Below, piece after piece: positions 25,034-32,855 of a DNA stretch of 35,686 bases; the first letter of the stretch is position 1, and every line of letters starts with the position of its first letter. Source of the DNA: Microvirga lupini (GTDB lineage: Bacteria > Pseudomonadota > Alphaproteobacteria > Rhizobiales > Beijerinckiaceae); the NCBI RefSeq assembly GCF_014191055.1, contig NZ_JACHWB010000013.1, positions 1-35,686 on the forward strand. Reading direction: 5' to 3'. The position numbers were made by a program, and so were the translations under genes. The notes beneath the pieces are model-generated. The model made no database searches. It was not told the origin of the DNA and saw only the letters and a program-made list of their open reading frames with translations.

Positions 25034-26431
25034 TCAGAGCAGGAAGTAGTCAGCCCAAGACGTCTTGGTGATGGTCGTGCCGCCTACGTCGACAGTCACG
25101 GTCGCGGTCGACTGATGGCCATCGGCATCCGTCAGGGTGTATTTGAACGTATCGACCCCTTTGAAACCAGTCTTTGGAGTGTAGACAATTGTATCGTTTC
25201 CGCCAGACTTCAACGTTCCATAGAGGGGATTGGTGATCTTCGCATTGGCCCAGGCAATCGCATCGTCATTAGCCAGGATGTCGATCTTCACCGCCGTGCC
25301 GACACTCGTCGAAGCCTTGTCGTCACGAGCCATCGGCAGCTTCGTTGTCTCCGTCGGAAGCGGAGTGCTTGGAGTGGTGGTCGTTGGCGTCGAAGGAATG
25401 GGCGCAGGAGTTGGGGTCGACGGTGCGATCCCGCTGTTATCAGCCCACCCAGCCGGTGCGACGCCACTTGTGATATTGCCGGACTGAATCGGTTGGGGGT
25501 TGCCACTCTCAACCGTGAGCCAGCTGGTCCGGTCGAAGCTGTTATTCTCAAATGTCACGTTTTTGCTGACCCAGGCAGCATGCTGGTCAGCTGCTGCCAG
25601 CACGTCGATGAACCTGCTGGATCCGACATCGTGGAACCAGTTGCCAGAGATTTTGACGTTTGTACCGCCCATGACGCGAACGGCTTGCGCAGCAGATCCA
25701 TCTACCTCGTTGCCAAACATCCGCACATCTTTGACTTCGTAGTCGGTCGTGCCTGGCAGAAGGCTTGACGGGCTGGTGACGCCGCCGACCAGAAAGCCCC
25801 ACTTTCCGGTATTGTGGACGTTGTTGTAGGAGATCTCGATATCGTACGAGCCGCCTTTGACCTGAATGGCTGCCATCGTGGCGATGCCCGACACGTCATT
25901 GCCCGAAATGACGGAATGTGTGGCTCCGACGAGGTCGATACCTTGCTCGCTGGTCGATCCCGAGACCTTGTTGTTGAGGATCTTGATGTGGTCACCCTGG
26001 CTGACTTTGATGCCGTCGCCGCTGGTGGCGAGGATTTCCATGTTCTGGATCGTGATGCCAGTAGAAATTTTCGTCATATTGTCGGACGAGGTGATATGGA
26101 CCGAGTCCTTGGATGACGGACCATAGACCTTGAAGCCGTCGATGGTGATGTAGTTTGCCGGAGCTTGGACACGGATAGTGTCGGCACTTCCGCTCGCCGG
26201 CTTGATCTCAGCTTTACTGGGACCATCGGCTGACACCAGTGTAATTGGTGCGCTCGCCGTACCGCCCTTGCTGAACTTCACGTTCTCCGTATAGACGCCA
26301 CCCTTGACCATGATGGTCGTGCCTGGCGTTGCTTTATTGATAGCTTCCTGAATGCTTGCGAGTGGAGAGGATTCTGTTCCTAGAGCCCCAGCGCGACCGT
26401 TCTTTGCGACCCAAATAATATTGGTTGCCAC
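25034..26431 (-). CDS. Parallel beta-helix protein with cadherin-like domain, probable secreted
   Basis: A 465-residue protein without a signal peptide. Residues 1 to about 330 form a right-handed beta-helix: NosD/DUF1565-like start (SSPLASIQEAINKATPGTTI, then VKGGVYTENV), followed by repeated I-x-N-N-x-V/I-type turns such as IKILNNKVSGS and IEISYNNVHNTG. A Pro/Thr-rich linker (about 335-368) joins a cadherin-like tandem-95-type domain (IDILANDDA, PKTGFKGVDTFKYTLTDADG). The chain ends SWADYFLL, an acidic residue followed by hydrophobics, which resembles C-terminal type I secretion signals. Beta-helix proteins in such clusters are often lyases, epimerases or polymer-binding proteins; I see no feature that decides. 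The start is GTG 26431, with AGGGG (complement of 26439-26443) upstream. Neighbouring genes make an extracellular role on the exopolysaccharide likely. Confidence 0.75.
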   Translation of the reverse strand: MATNIIWVAKNGRAGALGTESSPLASIQEAINKATPGTTIMVKGGVYTENVKFSKGGTASAPITLVSADGPSKAEIKPASGSADTIRVQAPANYITIDGFKVYGPSSKDSVHITSSDNMTKISTGITIQNMEILATSGDGIKVSQGDHIKILNNKVSGSTSEQGIDLVGATHSVISGNDVSGIATMAAIQVKGGSYDIEISYNNVHNTGKWGFLVGGVTSPSSLLPGTTDYEVKDVRMFGNEVDGSAAQAVRVMGGTNVKISGNWFHDVGSSRFIDVLAAADQHAAWVSKNVTFENNSFDRTSWLTVESGNPQPIQSGNITSGVAPAGWADNSGIAPSTPTPAPIPSTPTTTTPSTPLPTETTKLPMARDDKASTSVGTAVKIDILANDDAIAWANAKITNPLYGTLKSGGNDTIVYTPKTGFKGVDTFKYTLTDADGHQSTATVTVDVGGTTITKTSWADYFLL

Positions 26432-27289
26432 CTTAGTACCCCTATATTTTTTTGTTTCTCAAGTATTATTGAGAACAATAAGATTATTTGTTTGTATATT
26501 AAGATTAAAGTCCAGCTCAATACTGAACTCGACTGTTTAAGAATGTCTAATTATGTCTACATTATGACTTCTGGCATATGGGTTGTTCCCGTTCTGCCAT
26601 GACCGCACACAGTCCTAGGTTGAAATGCCTTATGACATATAGATAGTAGCGATGCTCAGAGTCTGCGCATGGACAGGCAAATTAGTTTGAGGATTGTAGA
26701 TCCTGTCTTGCTAAAATCGGTACCTGAGAATGCCCAGCATGTTACGTGCGGGTTATCATACCCGTGATGTAACCATCCGCATTAGGGCTCTTAGGGTCCT
26801 TATCTGACGAGCAGTTGCACGGCACGCTCGTTATCATCCTCAATCTCGCCGTGAGCGAAATAAGGGATGAAGGACATCCAGTGGCGAGGGCAGGGGGATG
26901 CAAGCAGAAAGGCAGTCACTGCTCTGCACTCAACCAAGACTCCTATAGGAACTGCCGTTCTATCACGTATAGTGCCTCGGAACACCATCCTGTTCAGATC
27001 ACTATGGATGGAGATAGCAGAGGCTTTCTGTTCACGTCAGGTATAGTTTGCAACCAAGCCATGCTGACTTGGATGGGTTATCCAGGCGGAACGCAGGTGA
27101 TGAGAGACCCTTAAGCGGCGCTCGAGGACATGACGCCGAGGAGAGCAGAGAAAACTTTGAACTGATCTCCGATCTGCCGCTACCTTAAGCACCGGGCAGC
27201 GAGCATAGGATCGCTAGCCACATCTCTCATGGAAGCCTTGGTCAGACCAGTAAGTTATTAGCCGATATGCACAATGGGATACTGCAGTT
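26432..27289. other. Long AT-rich region without a supported gene
   Basis: This 858-base gap between two minus-strand genes is low in GC near the beta-helix start and holds stop codons in all frames at short distances. An open frame of 99 codons on the plus strand (26815-27114) has no ribosome binding site and no family-like sequence. The left part must hold the promoter of the beta-helix gene. I see nothing else that I can support. Confidence 0.5.
26452..26478. repeat. Inverted repeat upstream of the beta-helix gene
   Basis: TTGTTTCTCAA (26452-26462) faces TTGAGAACAA (26469-26478) across a six-base spacer, identical but for one extra base in the first arm. It lies about 20 to 47 bases before the GTG start of the beta-helix gene, so it could be an operator overlapping the promoter or a hairpin in the leader RNA. 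Confidence 0.45.
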
Positions 27290-28624
27290 CTAAGAGGTTT
27301 GCTGAGGATTAATCGGTTTAGAGCTTATTATACCTGCAGGTTCTGAGAACTGATTCTTCGCAGGTTTTGTGAATGAGCGTCCGCCGCTTAAGTGCGAGAA
27401 GAGGGAAGGCGACAAAGCATTGATAGCCCACGCGATACTGAAGGCCACAACGAGGGTAGAAAATGTGGTCGCAAAATAATTAAACAGAAGACCAGTCTCG
27501 CCACCGATAGTGATGACATTCGAGAGGCTAGCCTTGATGAACTGGTTAAGTGGCCAATGGACGGAGTGTAAGAAGAAGGCAAGCGCGCCAAGTGCGGTGA
27601 TGCGGCGGCCCAGCGGATTATTCATCAGGTATGGAGCGCAACCCCAGAAGGCGACGATTCCGAGAACACGTAGTCCTCGCGTCCCCGGTCCGTAGACAAA
27701 ACTTCCAATCTGACTACCCTCGACCAGGAAGTGCGGTGCGATTGCACGGAAACCGACAAGCAGGAGATAGACGGCCATTACGAGCAGAGCCGTCTGTGGG
27801 CGGATAAAGTCCAAATCCCAACTGCGCATGCGTATCAGAGCGCCAAGGTAGAAGAAGAACAGAACATCCGTTCTGAAGTAGAGCGGAAGATCGATGCCGA
27901 TCAACCAGATGGCCATAATTCCGAACAGGCCAATGAATGGAATCTTGCGCAGCAGGATATAGAGCACAGGCGAGATCAGCACTGTCATGAATAGGTCGTG
28001 CAAGAACCAGAACTGGAAGTTGATCGGTCTCCGTGTGATGCCGACCAGACTATTGAGCAGCTGACTAAGACCGAAATTGCCGAGATCATAATCGATCATT
28101 GCCAAGTGTGGAGAACTCGGTGAAATGATCCTGATCATCATGAAGATCGTCAGGATGATTGCGCACCACGAAATCATGGGCAGAAGAATGGAGAATGTCC
28201 TGCTGCGAAGACGCTTCAGGAAGAAGCCCAAGTCACCCGATGCGCTCTTGAAGAAGAGATAACCAGATATAGCCCCAAGCAGCGGCACCGCGCTGTAGAA
28301 AACAAAAACGAAGTAGCGGTTTATGAAGGACGCCAAGGGATATGCCGCATCCTCTGGACCGATGGTGTCGACATAAGGCGATGTGTTGGAGCCTGGGAAA
28401 GTTCCATAGTGAAGGAATACCAACCCGATGATCAGCAAGAGCCTAAGAAAGTTGATCCTGTCTTGCTTTTCAACATCTGTCATCGGACTTATCCGTATTA
28501 AATATCGAAGGGTTGTTTCTTGCAATCTGAAACGGTGGAGCCCGCTACGGTGCGACGCGATATTAACTTGGCGCTTGATAGACATGAATTCGTCTTTCAG
28601 GCGCAGTTTACTCTCCGACTTCAT
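27290..28624 (-). CDS. Membrane acyltransferase, family 3 (OafA/ExoZ type)
   Basis: A polytopic membrane protein with about ten hydrophobic helices. It begins its family domain with RINFLRLLLIIGLVFLHYG, where the histidine of the conserved R-x(10)-H pattern is the proposed catalytic residue, and continues with FWFLHDLFMTVLISPVLY and FFLHSVHWPLNQFI. Acyltransferase_3 proteins pass acetyl, succinyl or similar groups across the inner membrane onto sugars; ExoZ acetylates succinoglycan. Two starts are possible: ATG 28624, whose A-T-G overlaps the sugar transferase stop in TGATG and suggests coupling, and ATG 28483, which gives a protein starting MTDVEKQDRINFL as most homologues do. The extra 47 residues are basic and unlike the family, so the shorter form may be the true one. 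It is downstream of, and very probably co-transcribed with, the sugar transferase. Confidence 0.85.
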   Translation of the reverse strand: MKSESKLRLKDEFMSIKRQVNIASHRSGLHRFRLQETTLRYLIRISPMTDVEKQDRINFLRLLLIIGLVFLHYGTFPGSNTSPYVDTIGPEDAAYPLASFINRYFVFVFYSAVPLLGAISGYLFFKSASGDLGFFLKRLRSRTFSILLPMISWCAIILTIFMMIRIISPSSPHLAMIDYDLGNFGLSQLLNSLVGITRRPINFQFWFLHDLFMTVLISPVLYILLRKIPFIGLFGIMAIWLIGIDLPLYFRTDVLFFFYLGALIRMRSWDLDFIRPQTALLVMAVYLLLVGFRAIAPHFLVEGSQIGSFVYGPGTRGLRVLGIVAFWGCAPYLMNNPLGRRITALGALAFFLHSVHWPLNQFIKASLSNVITIGGETGLLFNYFATTFSTLVVAFSIAWAINALSPSLFSHLSGGRSFTKPAKNQFSEPAGIISSKPINPQQTS

Positions 28625-29295
28625 CAGTATGCGTTAGCAGAGAAGAAAACTTCATGCGCCGTCGCGATCAGAATCTTCATATCAAGCAGCACAGATCCAT
28701 TCTCGATGTAATAAATATCGAGGTCGATACGCCGCTGCATGTCGCCGTCTGTTCTGGTCTCTCCACGAGCACCGCACACCTGAGCAAGCCCTGTAATGCC
28801 AGGCTTGACGCAGAAACGTCGCGCGTACTGCGGAATCCTGCGCATGTAATGATCATCATGACACACAGCATGAGGACGCGGGCCGATGATGGACATCTCA
28901 CCACGAATTACATTGAACAGTTGCGGCAGCTCATCCAGGCTTGTCTTCCGCAGGAACCGGCCAATGGGAGTTACACGAGGGTCGCCCTGTGTGGCCTGCC
29001 TTACCTCATGTTCGACTTGTTGGGTGTGATACATCGAGCGAAATTTTAGGATGACGTATGGTCGTTGGCGGGCGCCATACCTCAGTTGTCGAAAGAAAAT
29101 AGGGCCTGGGCTCGTGGATTTGATAGCTAAGGCGATGATCAGAATAATAGGGCTGAGAGTGATTAGCAGGCTCAGGGCGAGCATGAGATCAAGGATGCGT
29201 TTTGAAGGGGACCCGACATAAGAACTGATCCGCTTCAGTGGCCTTTCCGACTTGATGCCGATCCAGAGCGTGCGAACCGTGGCGACTTGGCTCAT
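28624..29295 (-). CDS. Initiating sugar transferase, ExoY/WcaJ family
   Basis: A 223-residue polyprenyl-phosphate hexose-1-phosphate transferase of the bacterial sugar transferase family. Motifs in order: KRILDLMLALSLLITLSP (the membrane re-entrant helix), SPGPIFFRQLRYG, LKFRSM, TSLDELPQLFNVIRGEMS with IGPRPH, and KPGITGLAQVCG. It has only the catalytic part, as in ExoY, and not the four-helix N-terminal half of WcaJ. It moves galactose- or glucose-1-phosphate from UDP-sugar to undecaprenyl phosphate and so starts each repeat unit. No other initiating enzyme is present in the window, so this separate minus-strand unit very likely feeds the main gene train. ATG 29295 has GAGG upstream. The sugar cannot be told from sequence alone. 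Confidence 0.92.
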   Translation of the reverse strand: MSQVATVRTLWIGIKSERPLKRISSYVGSPSKRILDLMLALSLLITLSPIILIIALAIKSTSPGPIFFRQLRYGARQRPYVILKFRSMYHTQQVEHEVRQATQGDPRVTPIGRFLRKTSLDELPQLFNVIRGEMSIIGPRPHAVCHDDHYMRRIPQYARRFCVKPGITGLAQVCGARGETRTDGDMQRRIDLDIYYIENGSVLLDMKILIATAHEVFFSANAY

Positions 29296-30063
29296 ATAGC
29301 AGCCTCACCATGCATGGGTTGGGTTAGATACAACAGTGAGTGAGCCGCGGTTCTGTGTCTATACCTCCTAGGTCTGCTCTAGGTATGTTGGATCGACATG
29401 TATTAATGTATTTGCAGTACCTCCAATGAGGTTTTCTCTGCTCGTGTTCTACGGATTAATATAGGCTCCCAATAGGAATTAAGGGAGACTTGCGTCCAAT
29501 CCTGGTCTTAACCGGACTTTAGCGTCATGCGCACCAGAGATGAATCAGGCAAGATGAATGACGAGATTAGTTAAGTCCTGTCCGGTCTTCGCCAGGCAGG
29601 AAAAATCAGCGAATGGAAGATTCATTCAAGCTTTGACTATCGAGGACACACGATCAGCCTACTTCAATTCACTGCCGCAAGTAGAGGCTGACCTACTCGG
29701 CGCTCATTAAGCCAATCGTGAACTCTGTTCACAGACAAATCGAACCAGCTTGGATCCTCATGTGGCAGCGCTCATAAAGGGCGCTTTTCATCATGAAAAC
29801 AGTTTAATAGAAGTCGATTTGATCAAGGATCTATGTCTCGGTCGGCTTCACTGATGTATTTTTTCAAGAATTTGCTTCACTGCCCTCTCATATCATCAAA
29901 AGTGATGCTTATTAGAAGAGCGTTACCTCTATAGGATTGTTCAACTCTAATCATATCTATAATCCTTATTTGCTACGCCATCGGTGAAAGTCTCATGTAT
30001 TATCAAGTATGAAACGAGTGAGGGCGAAAATAGTCTGCTGCACTCTTTAGGCAAGGACATCAA
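29296..30063. other. Long divergent intergenic region
   Basis: This AT-rich gap of 768 bases separates two divergent genes and must carry both promoters. Near the sugar transferase, CTAGGT occurs twice, at 29368-29373 and 29379-29384, eleven bases apart (one helix turn), and ATACCT/AGGTAT at 29361-29366 and 29381-29386 forms an inverted repeat around it; this could be an operator. No open frame in it looks like a gene; a 64-codon minus-strand frame at 29947-30141 has no support. Confidence 0.45.
29937..29963 (+). promoter_or_regulatory. Candidate promoter of the RTX gene
   Basis: TTGTTC at 29937-29942 and a perfect TATAAT at 29958-29963 lie 15 bases apart and about 100 bases before the RTX start. 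The spacing is two bases short of ideal, so this is a weak call. Confidence 0.3.
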
Positions 30064-31254
30064 ATGGCTACTGTTCGTCTTACGCCTGTTTTGATTGGTC
30101 GGGTCAACAATACTGACATCTATCGAGTTGATCTCAGTCAAAGCGGCCTCAGCTCCATAGGTACAATCACAATCAAGGATGACAATGTTATTTCCGGTAG
30201 TCCAGGAACCTACTCCGGAATGGACCTGGATTTCGTGAAGATCATGAACACGTTCGTTGCCGACGGGGCAACTGTACCAAGCACTTCAGTAGAGAATGTC
30301 TTTGACTTCAGCTCAAGCGGGGTCTTATTCCAGCCCGGCTTTCAGACACCGCTTGGACCAAACGATCCCCTAAGATGGAATACCAACTTACAGGGAACTT
30401 CCGGCGCAAACATCTATGACCCTAGCAAGGCTCCGCTTGATCATCTTGACGACTCCTGGCTCTCGCTAGGCGAGGGCGGACAGGTAACATTCCTGCTGAA
30501 GACTCCAGTGTCGACAGTTGGGCGGTACCTGTACTTTGGCGAAGCGAGCGTTTCAGACCTTAGTAATTACGTACTGGTTTCGGATGTGCCGCCTACCACA
30601 CCTAGCGAGCCGAAGGACTTCACCCTGTTTGGAACTCCTGGCAATGACACTATTAGACTTGGCACTGGAGCCAACGCACACCTGCAGTTCGCCAATAGCA
30701 CAGTATATGGACGAGGTGGAAACGACAGTATCCATGGCGCCTTCGGCAATGACACGCTTTATGGCGAGGCAGGAGAAGACTCACTTTGGGGGCACTCAGG
30801 AAACGATTGGATTCATGGCGGCACCAAAAATGACAAGGTCAATGGCGGTTCCGGCAATGACACTATCAACGGTGGGCTTGGCTGCGACCGCCTTTCCGGT
30901 GCTGCAGGTAGTGATGTATTCGTGTTCGACTCCAAGCTCGGAACTTCGACCACCGACCGCAAGGTGAACTTCGATAGAATCACGGATTTCAATGTAAAAT
31001 ATGATAGCCTCTGGCTCGACAATGCCGTGTTCAAGAAGCTCGGGAGCGGAAACCTTTCAGATCCCAAGCAGCTGAACAAAAAGTTCTTTACTGTCAGCGA
31101 CGTCGCCAATGATCGGAACGACTATCTAGTCTATAATAAAAAGACAGGTGTGCTTAGCTACGATGCTGATGGATCAGGCTTAAAGGCTGCGGTTGAGTTT
31201 GCTCAGTTGAAGAAGGGCCTCTCCCTCACTTACAAAGACTTTTTTATCATCTGA
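30064..31254 (+). CDS. RTX calcium-binding protein, probable type I secretion substrate
   Basis: A 396-residue acidic protein without a signal peptide. Residues 1-190 have no family I recognise. From about 195 to 295 run nonapeptide repeats of the hemolysin-type GGxGxDxUx kind, for example YGRGGNDSIHG, FGNDTLYGEAGEDSLWG and GSGNDTINGG, which bind calcium in a beta-roll after export. The end follows the rhizobial RTX pattern: SDVFVFDSKLG, ITDFNVKYDSLWLDNAVF, YNKKTGVLSYDADGSG and a final LTYKDFFII, the acidic-plus-hydrophobic tail seen at type I secretion signals. The transporter for it is not in this window. ATG 30064 has AAGGAC five bases upstream. Its place next to the exopolysaccharide genes suggests a role in the matrix, such as polymer binding or cutting, but the N-terminal part gives no firm clue. 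Confidence 0.85.
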   Translation: MATVRLTPVLIGRVNNTDIYRVDLSQSGLSSIGTITIKDDNVISGSPGTYSGMDLDFVKIMNTFVADGATVPSTSVENVFDFSSSGVLFQPGFQTPLGPNDPLRWNTNLQGTSGANIYDPSKAPLDHLDDSWLSLGEGGQVTFLLKTPVSTVGRYLYFGEASVSDLSNYVLVSDVPPTTPSEPKDFTLFGTPGNDTIRLGTGANAHLQFANSTVYGRGGNDSIHGAFGNDTLYGEAGEDSLWGHSGNDWIHGGTKNDKVNGGSGNDTINGGLGCDRLSGAAGSDVFVFDSKLGTSTTDRKVNFDRITDFNVKYDSLWLDNAVFKKLGSGNLSDPKQLNKKFFTVSDVANDRNDYLVYNKKTGVLSYDADGSGLKAAVEFAQLKKGLSLTYKDFFII

Positions 31255-31332
31255 GTTTCAGTTTGAGAAAGTCTTATTGAGGTGGGGTAGCTGTTGCACC
31301 TAACGATGCACAATCGATCCCTTAAATTATAT

Positions 31333-31358
31333 TTCTGCCGGCAGCATCGCTGGCAGAA
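31333..31358 (+). terminator. Weak hairpin after the RTX gene
   Basis: TTCTGCC (31333-31339) pairs with GGCAGAA (31352-31358) about 80 bases after the RTX stop codon. No thymidine run follows, so termination here is only a possibility. Confidence 0.3.
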
Positions 31359-31422
31359 CGGCATTTAGATTTATGTCGGGCAGCTTAGGCAGGGCCGTAA
31401 TTGAGGAGGCTGCTCACCTAGG

Positions 31423-31909
31423 CTAAATGTCTTCCTCAAAGCCGAAATCGCCGCCGGCGTCCCCAAGGTCCTCAGCCGCCACCTGCTGGGGTTCCGCCTG
31501 ATCTGCATCGGCGGCTTCCTGGTAGGACAAGCCTTCGATGGCCACGAGGTGCAGGGCGGCACGCTGCTCGTCAGGCAGGCTCATGAAAGCGGCCTGGACC
31601 TGCTGAAGCCATACCCGGCTTTCCTGTTCAGGAGGCGCCGCAATGTCGGCCAGCTCGGCGGCCAGCGCTCCAAAGGCGGAACTCTGCGATACAGCGGCGG
31701 CGGCTGTCTATGAAGGCATTGTGCACGATGGAGAGCAGCCAGCCGCGCAGGTTGCCGTTAGGCCGAAACGAGCCCTGCCGTTCATAAGCGCGCGCGAGCG
31801 CGTCCTGAACAAGGCCCTCGGCCTGAGCCTCGTCCCGTGCCAGGGAGCGGGCGTAGCGCCGCAGGGGACCGAGCAGCCCAATCACATCCATGCGCTTTGA
31901 GTCGTTCAT
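31423..31909 (-). pseudogene. ECF-type sigma factor, frameshifted and shortened
   Basis: The first frame (from ATG 31909) gives sigma-70 region 2 of the ECF type: RRYARSLARDEAQAEGLVQD, FRPNGNLRGWLLSIVHNAFI. It then loses the frame near 31675-31690 and ends at 31628. Shifting by one base restores the family sequence: ESRVWLQQVQAAF, LPDEQRAALHLVAIEGLSYQE, the start of region 4. After EAADA the rest of the DNA-binding helix-turn-helix (normally a stretch like LGIPIGTLMSRLARARAAL) is missing and an acidic tail ending FGFEEDI takes its place until the stop at 31423. So two lesions are visible: a one-base shift and a deletion or replacement of the recognition helix. It cannot make a working sigma factor unless the shift is a sequencing error, and even then promoter recognition would be impaired. 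Confidence 0.75.
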
Positions 31910-32127
31910 GTGAGGAATACGAAGCTGCTTGAGACCTTAATTCGGCGTCGGACGAATTTTCTTGAGCTGTATGGATCATGCCAGCAGCCGCTTGGCTCGT
32001 GCGGCGATCGTGCCTGCTCGAATTTCTGCACGAGCCGATCAAGGGCAAATAGTTTGCGCAGTCGAGGCATAAACAACTGGCTTGTCGGGCCAGATGAAGT
32101 TGAAGGTGGTGCCGACCTCCCGGACCA

Positions 32128-32668
32128 CTACTTGGCCCATGCGGTCAGCCCAGCGCCCGGCGCGAGCATCACGAAGGCCCAAACGAGCGCAGAGGCGATG
32201 TTCGCCATCTGGAACAGAAGCATGGGCATGGTGAAGATGCCTGCCGTCAGGGGCACTACGGCCCGCAGCGGGCCGATGAAGCGCCCGAAGAAGACACCCC
32301 ATGCACCCCATCGTGAAAAGAATTGCTTGTCGCGAACGGCAAGACCGGTGTGGCGGGACAGTGGCCAGACACGAAGGGCGGCATGCTTGAACCGGTATCC
32401 GATAGCATAGGATATGCAGTCTCCGAGAACCGCCCCAACGACTGCTCCCAACCAGATAGGCCAGAATTCTAATCTGCTGGCTCCGATGAGGGCGCCAATC
32501 CCTAGAAGCAGAACGGTTGAAGGAACGAGAAAAGAGAGGAAGGCTTAGGGACTCCGCGAAGGCGAGTGCACCGATAATGACGGACGCCCAAGCTTGATGT
32601 GCTCTAACGAAGTCGAGCAGAGTGGTCGTAAGGACCTCGAGATCGATCGCAGGTTCCAGCCAGGGCAA
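32128..32668 (-). pseudogene. DedA family membrane protein, frameshifted
   Basis: The N-terminal frame (TTG 32668) reads MPWLEPAIDLEVLTTTLLDF and AFAESLSL, as in DedA/SNARE-associated proteins, a family of inner-membrane lipid transporters. At about 32538-32545 the frame breaks. One base over, the expected sequence resumes: LSFLVPSTVLLLGIGALIGA, then LGAVVGAVLGDCISYAIGYR, FFSRWGAWGVFFGRFIGPLR and a proper end at TAWAK. The lesion is a single extra base in a purine-rich run (plus strand GAAAAGAGAGGAAGG), a place where slippage or a sequencing error is easy. If the base is an error, the gene codes a normal DedA protein of about 180 residues. Confidence 0.75.
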
Positions 32669-32855
32669 TCGTAGCGGCTCAGCGCTTCTGCATCGGCCGC
32701 AGCTGTTCAGATTTTATGGTTCCGTCAGAGGTATACGAGCTTGGTCGGCCCTTGATCCCTTGCATTCGGGATATTCTCTTAAGCGGAGAAATGCTGAGGA
32801 AGAAGCAGTCGAGGCGCTTGGATCCAGCACCCAAGTGCCTCGACGAACTGCTCCC

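Noticed and set aside
24998..25768. A 256-codon open frame on the plus strand
   Set aside because: Shadow of the beta-helix gene; composition is Arg/Cys-rich and no motif is seen.
26815..27114. A 99-codon open frame in the 858-base gap
   Set aside because: No ribosome binding site, no recognisable family, and codon use unlike the neighbours.
29947..30141. A 64-codon minus-strand frame over the RTX start
   Set aside because: Overlaps a well-supported gene start on the other strand and has no features.
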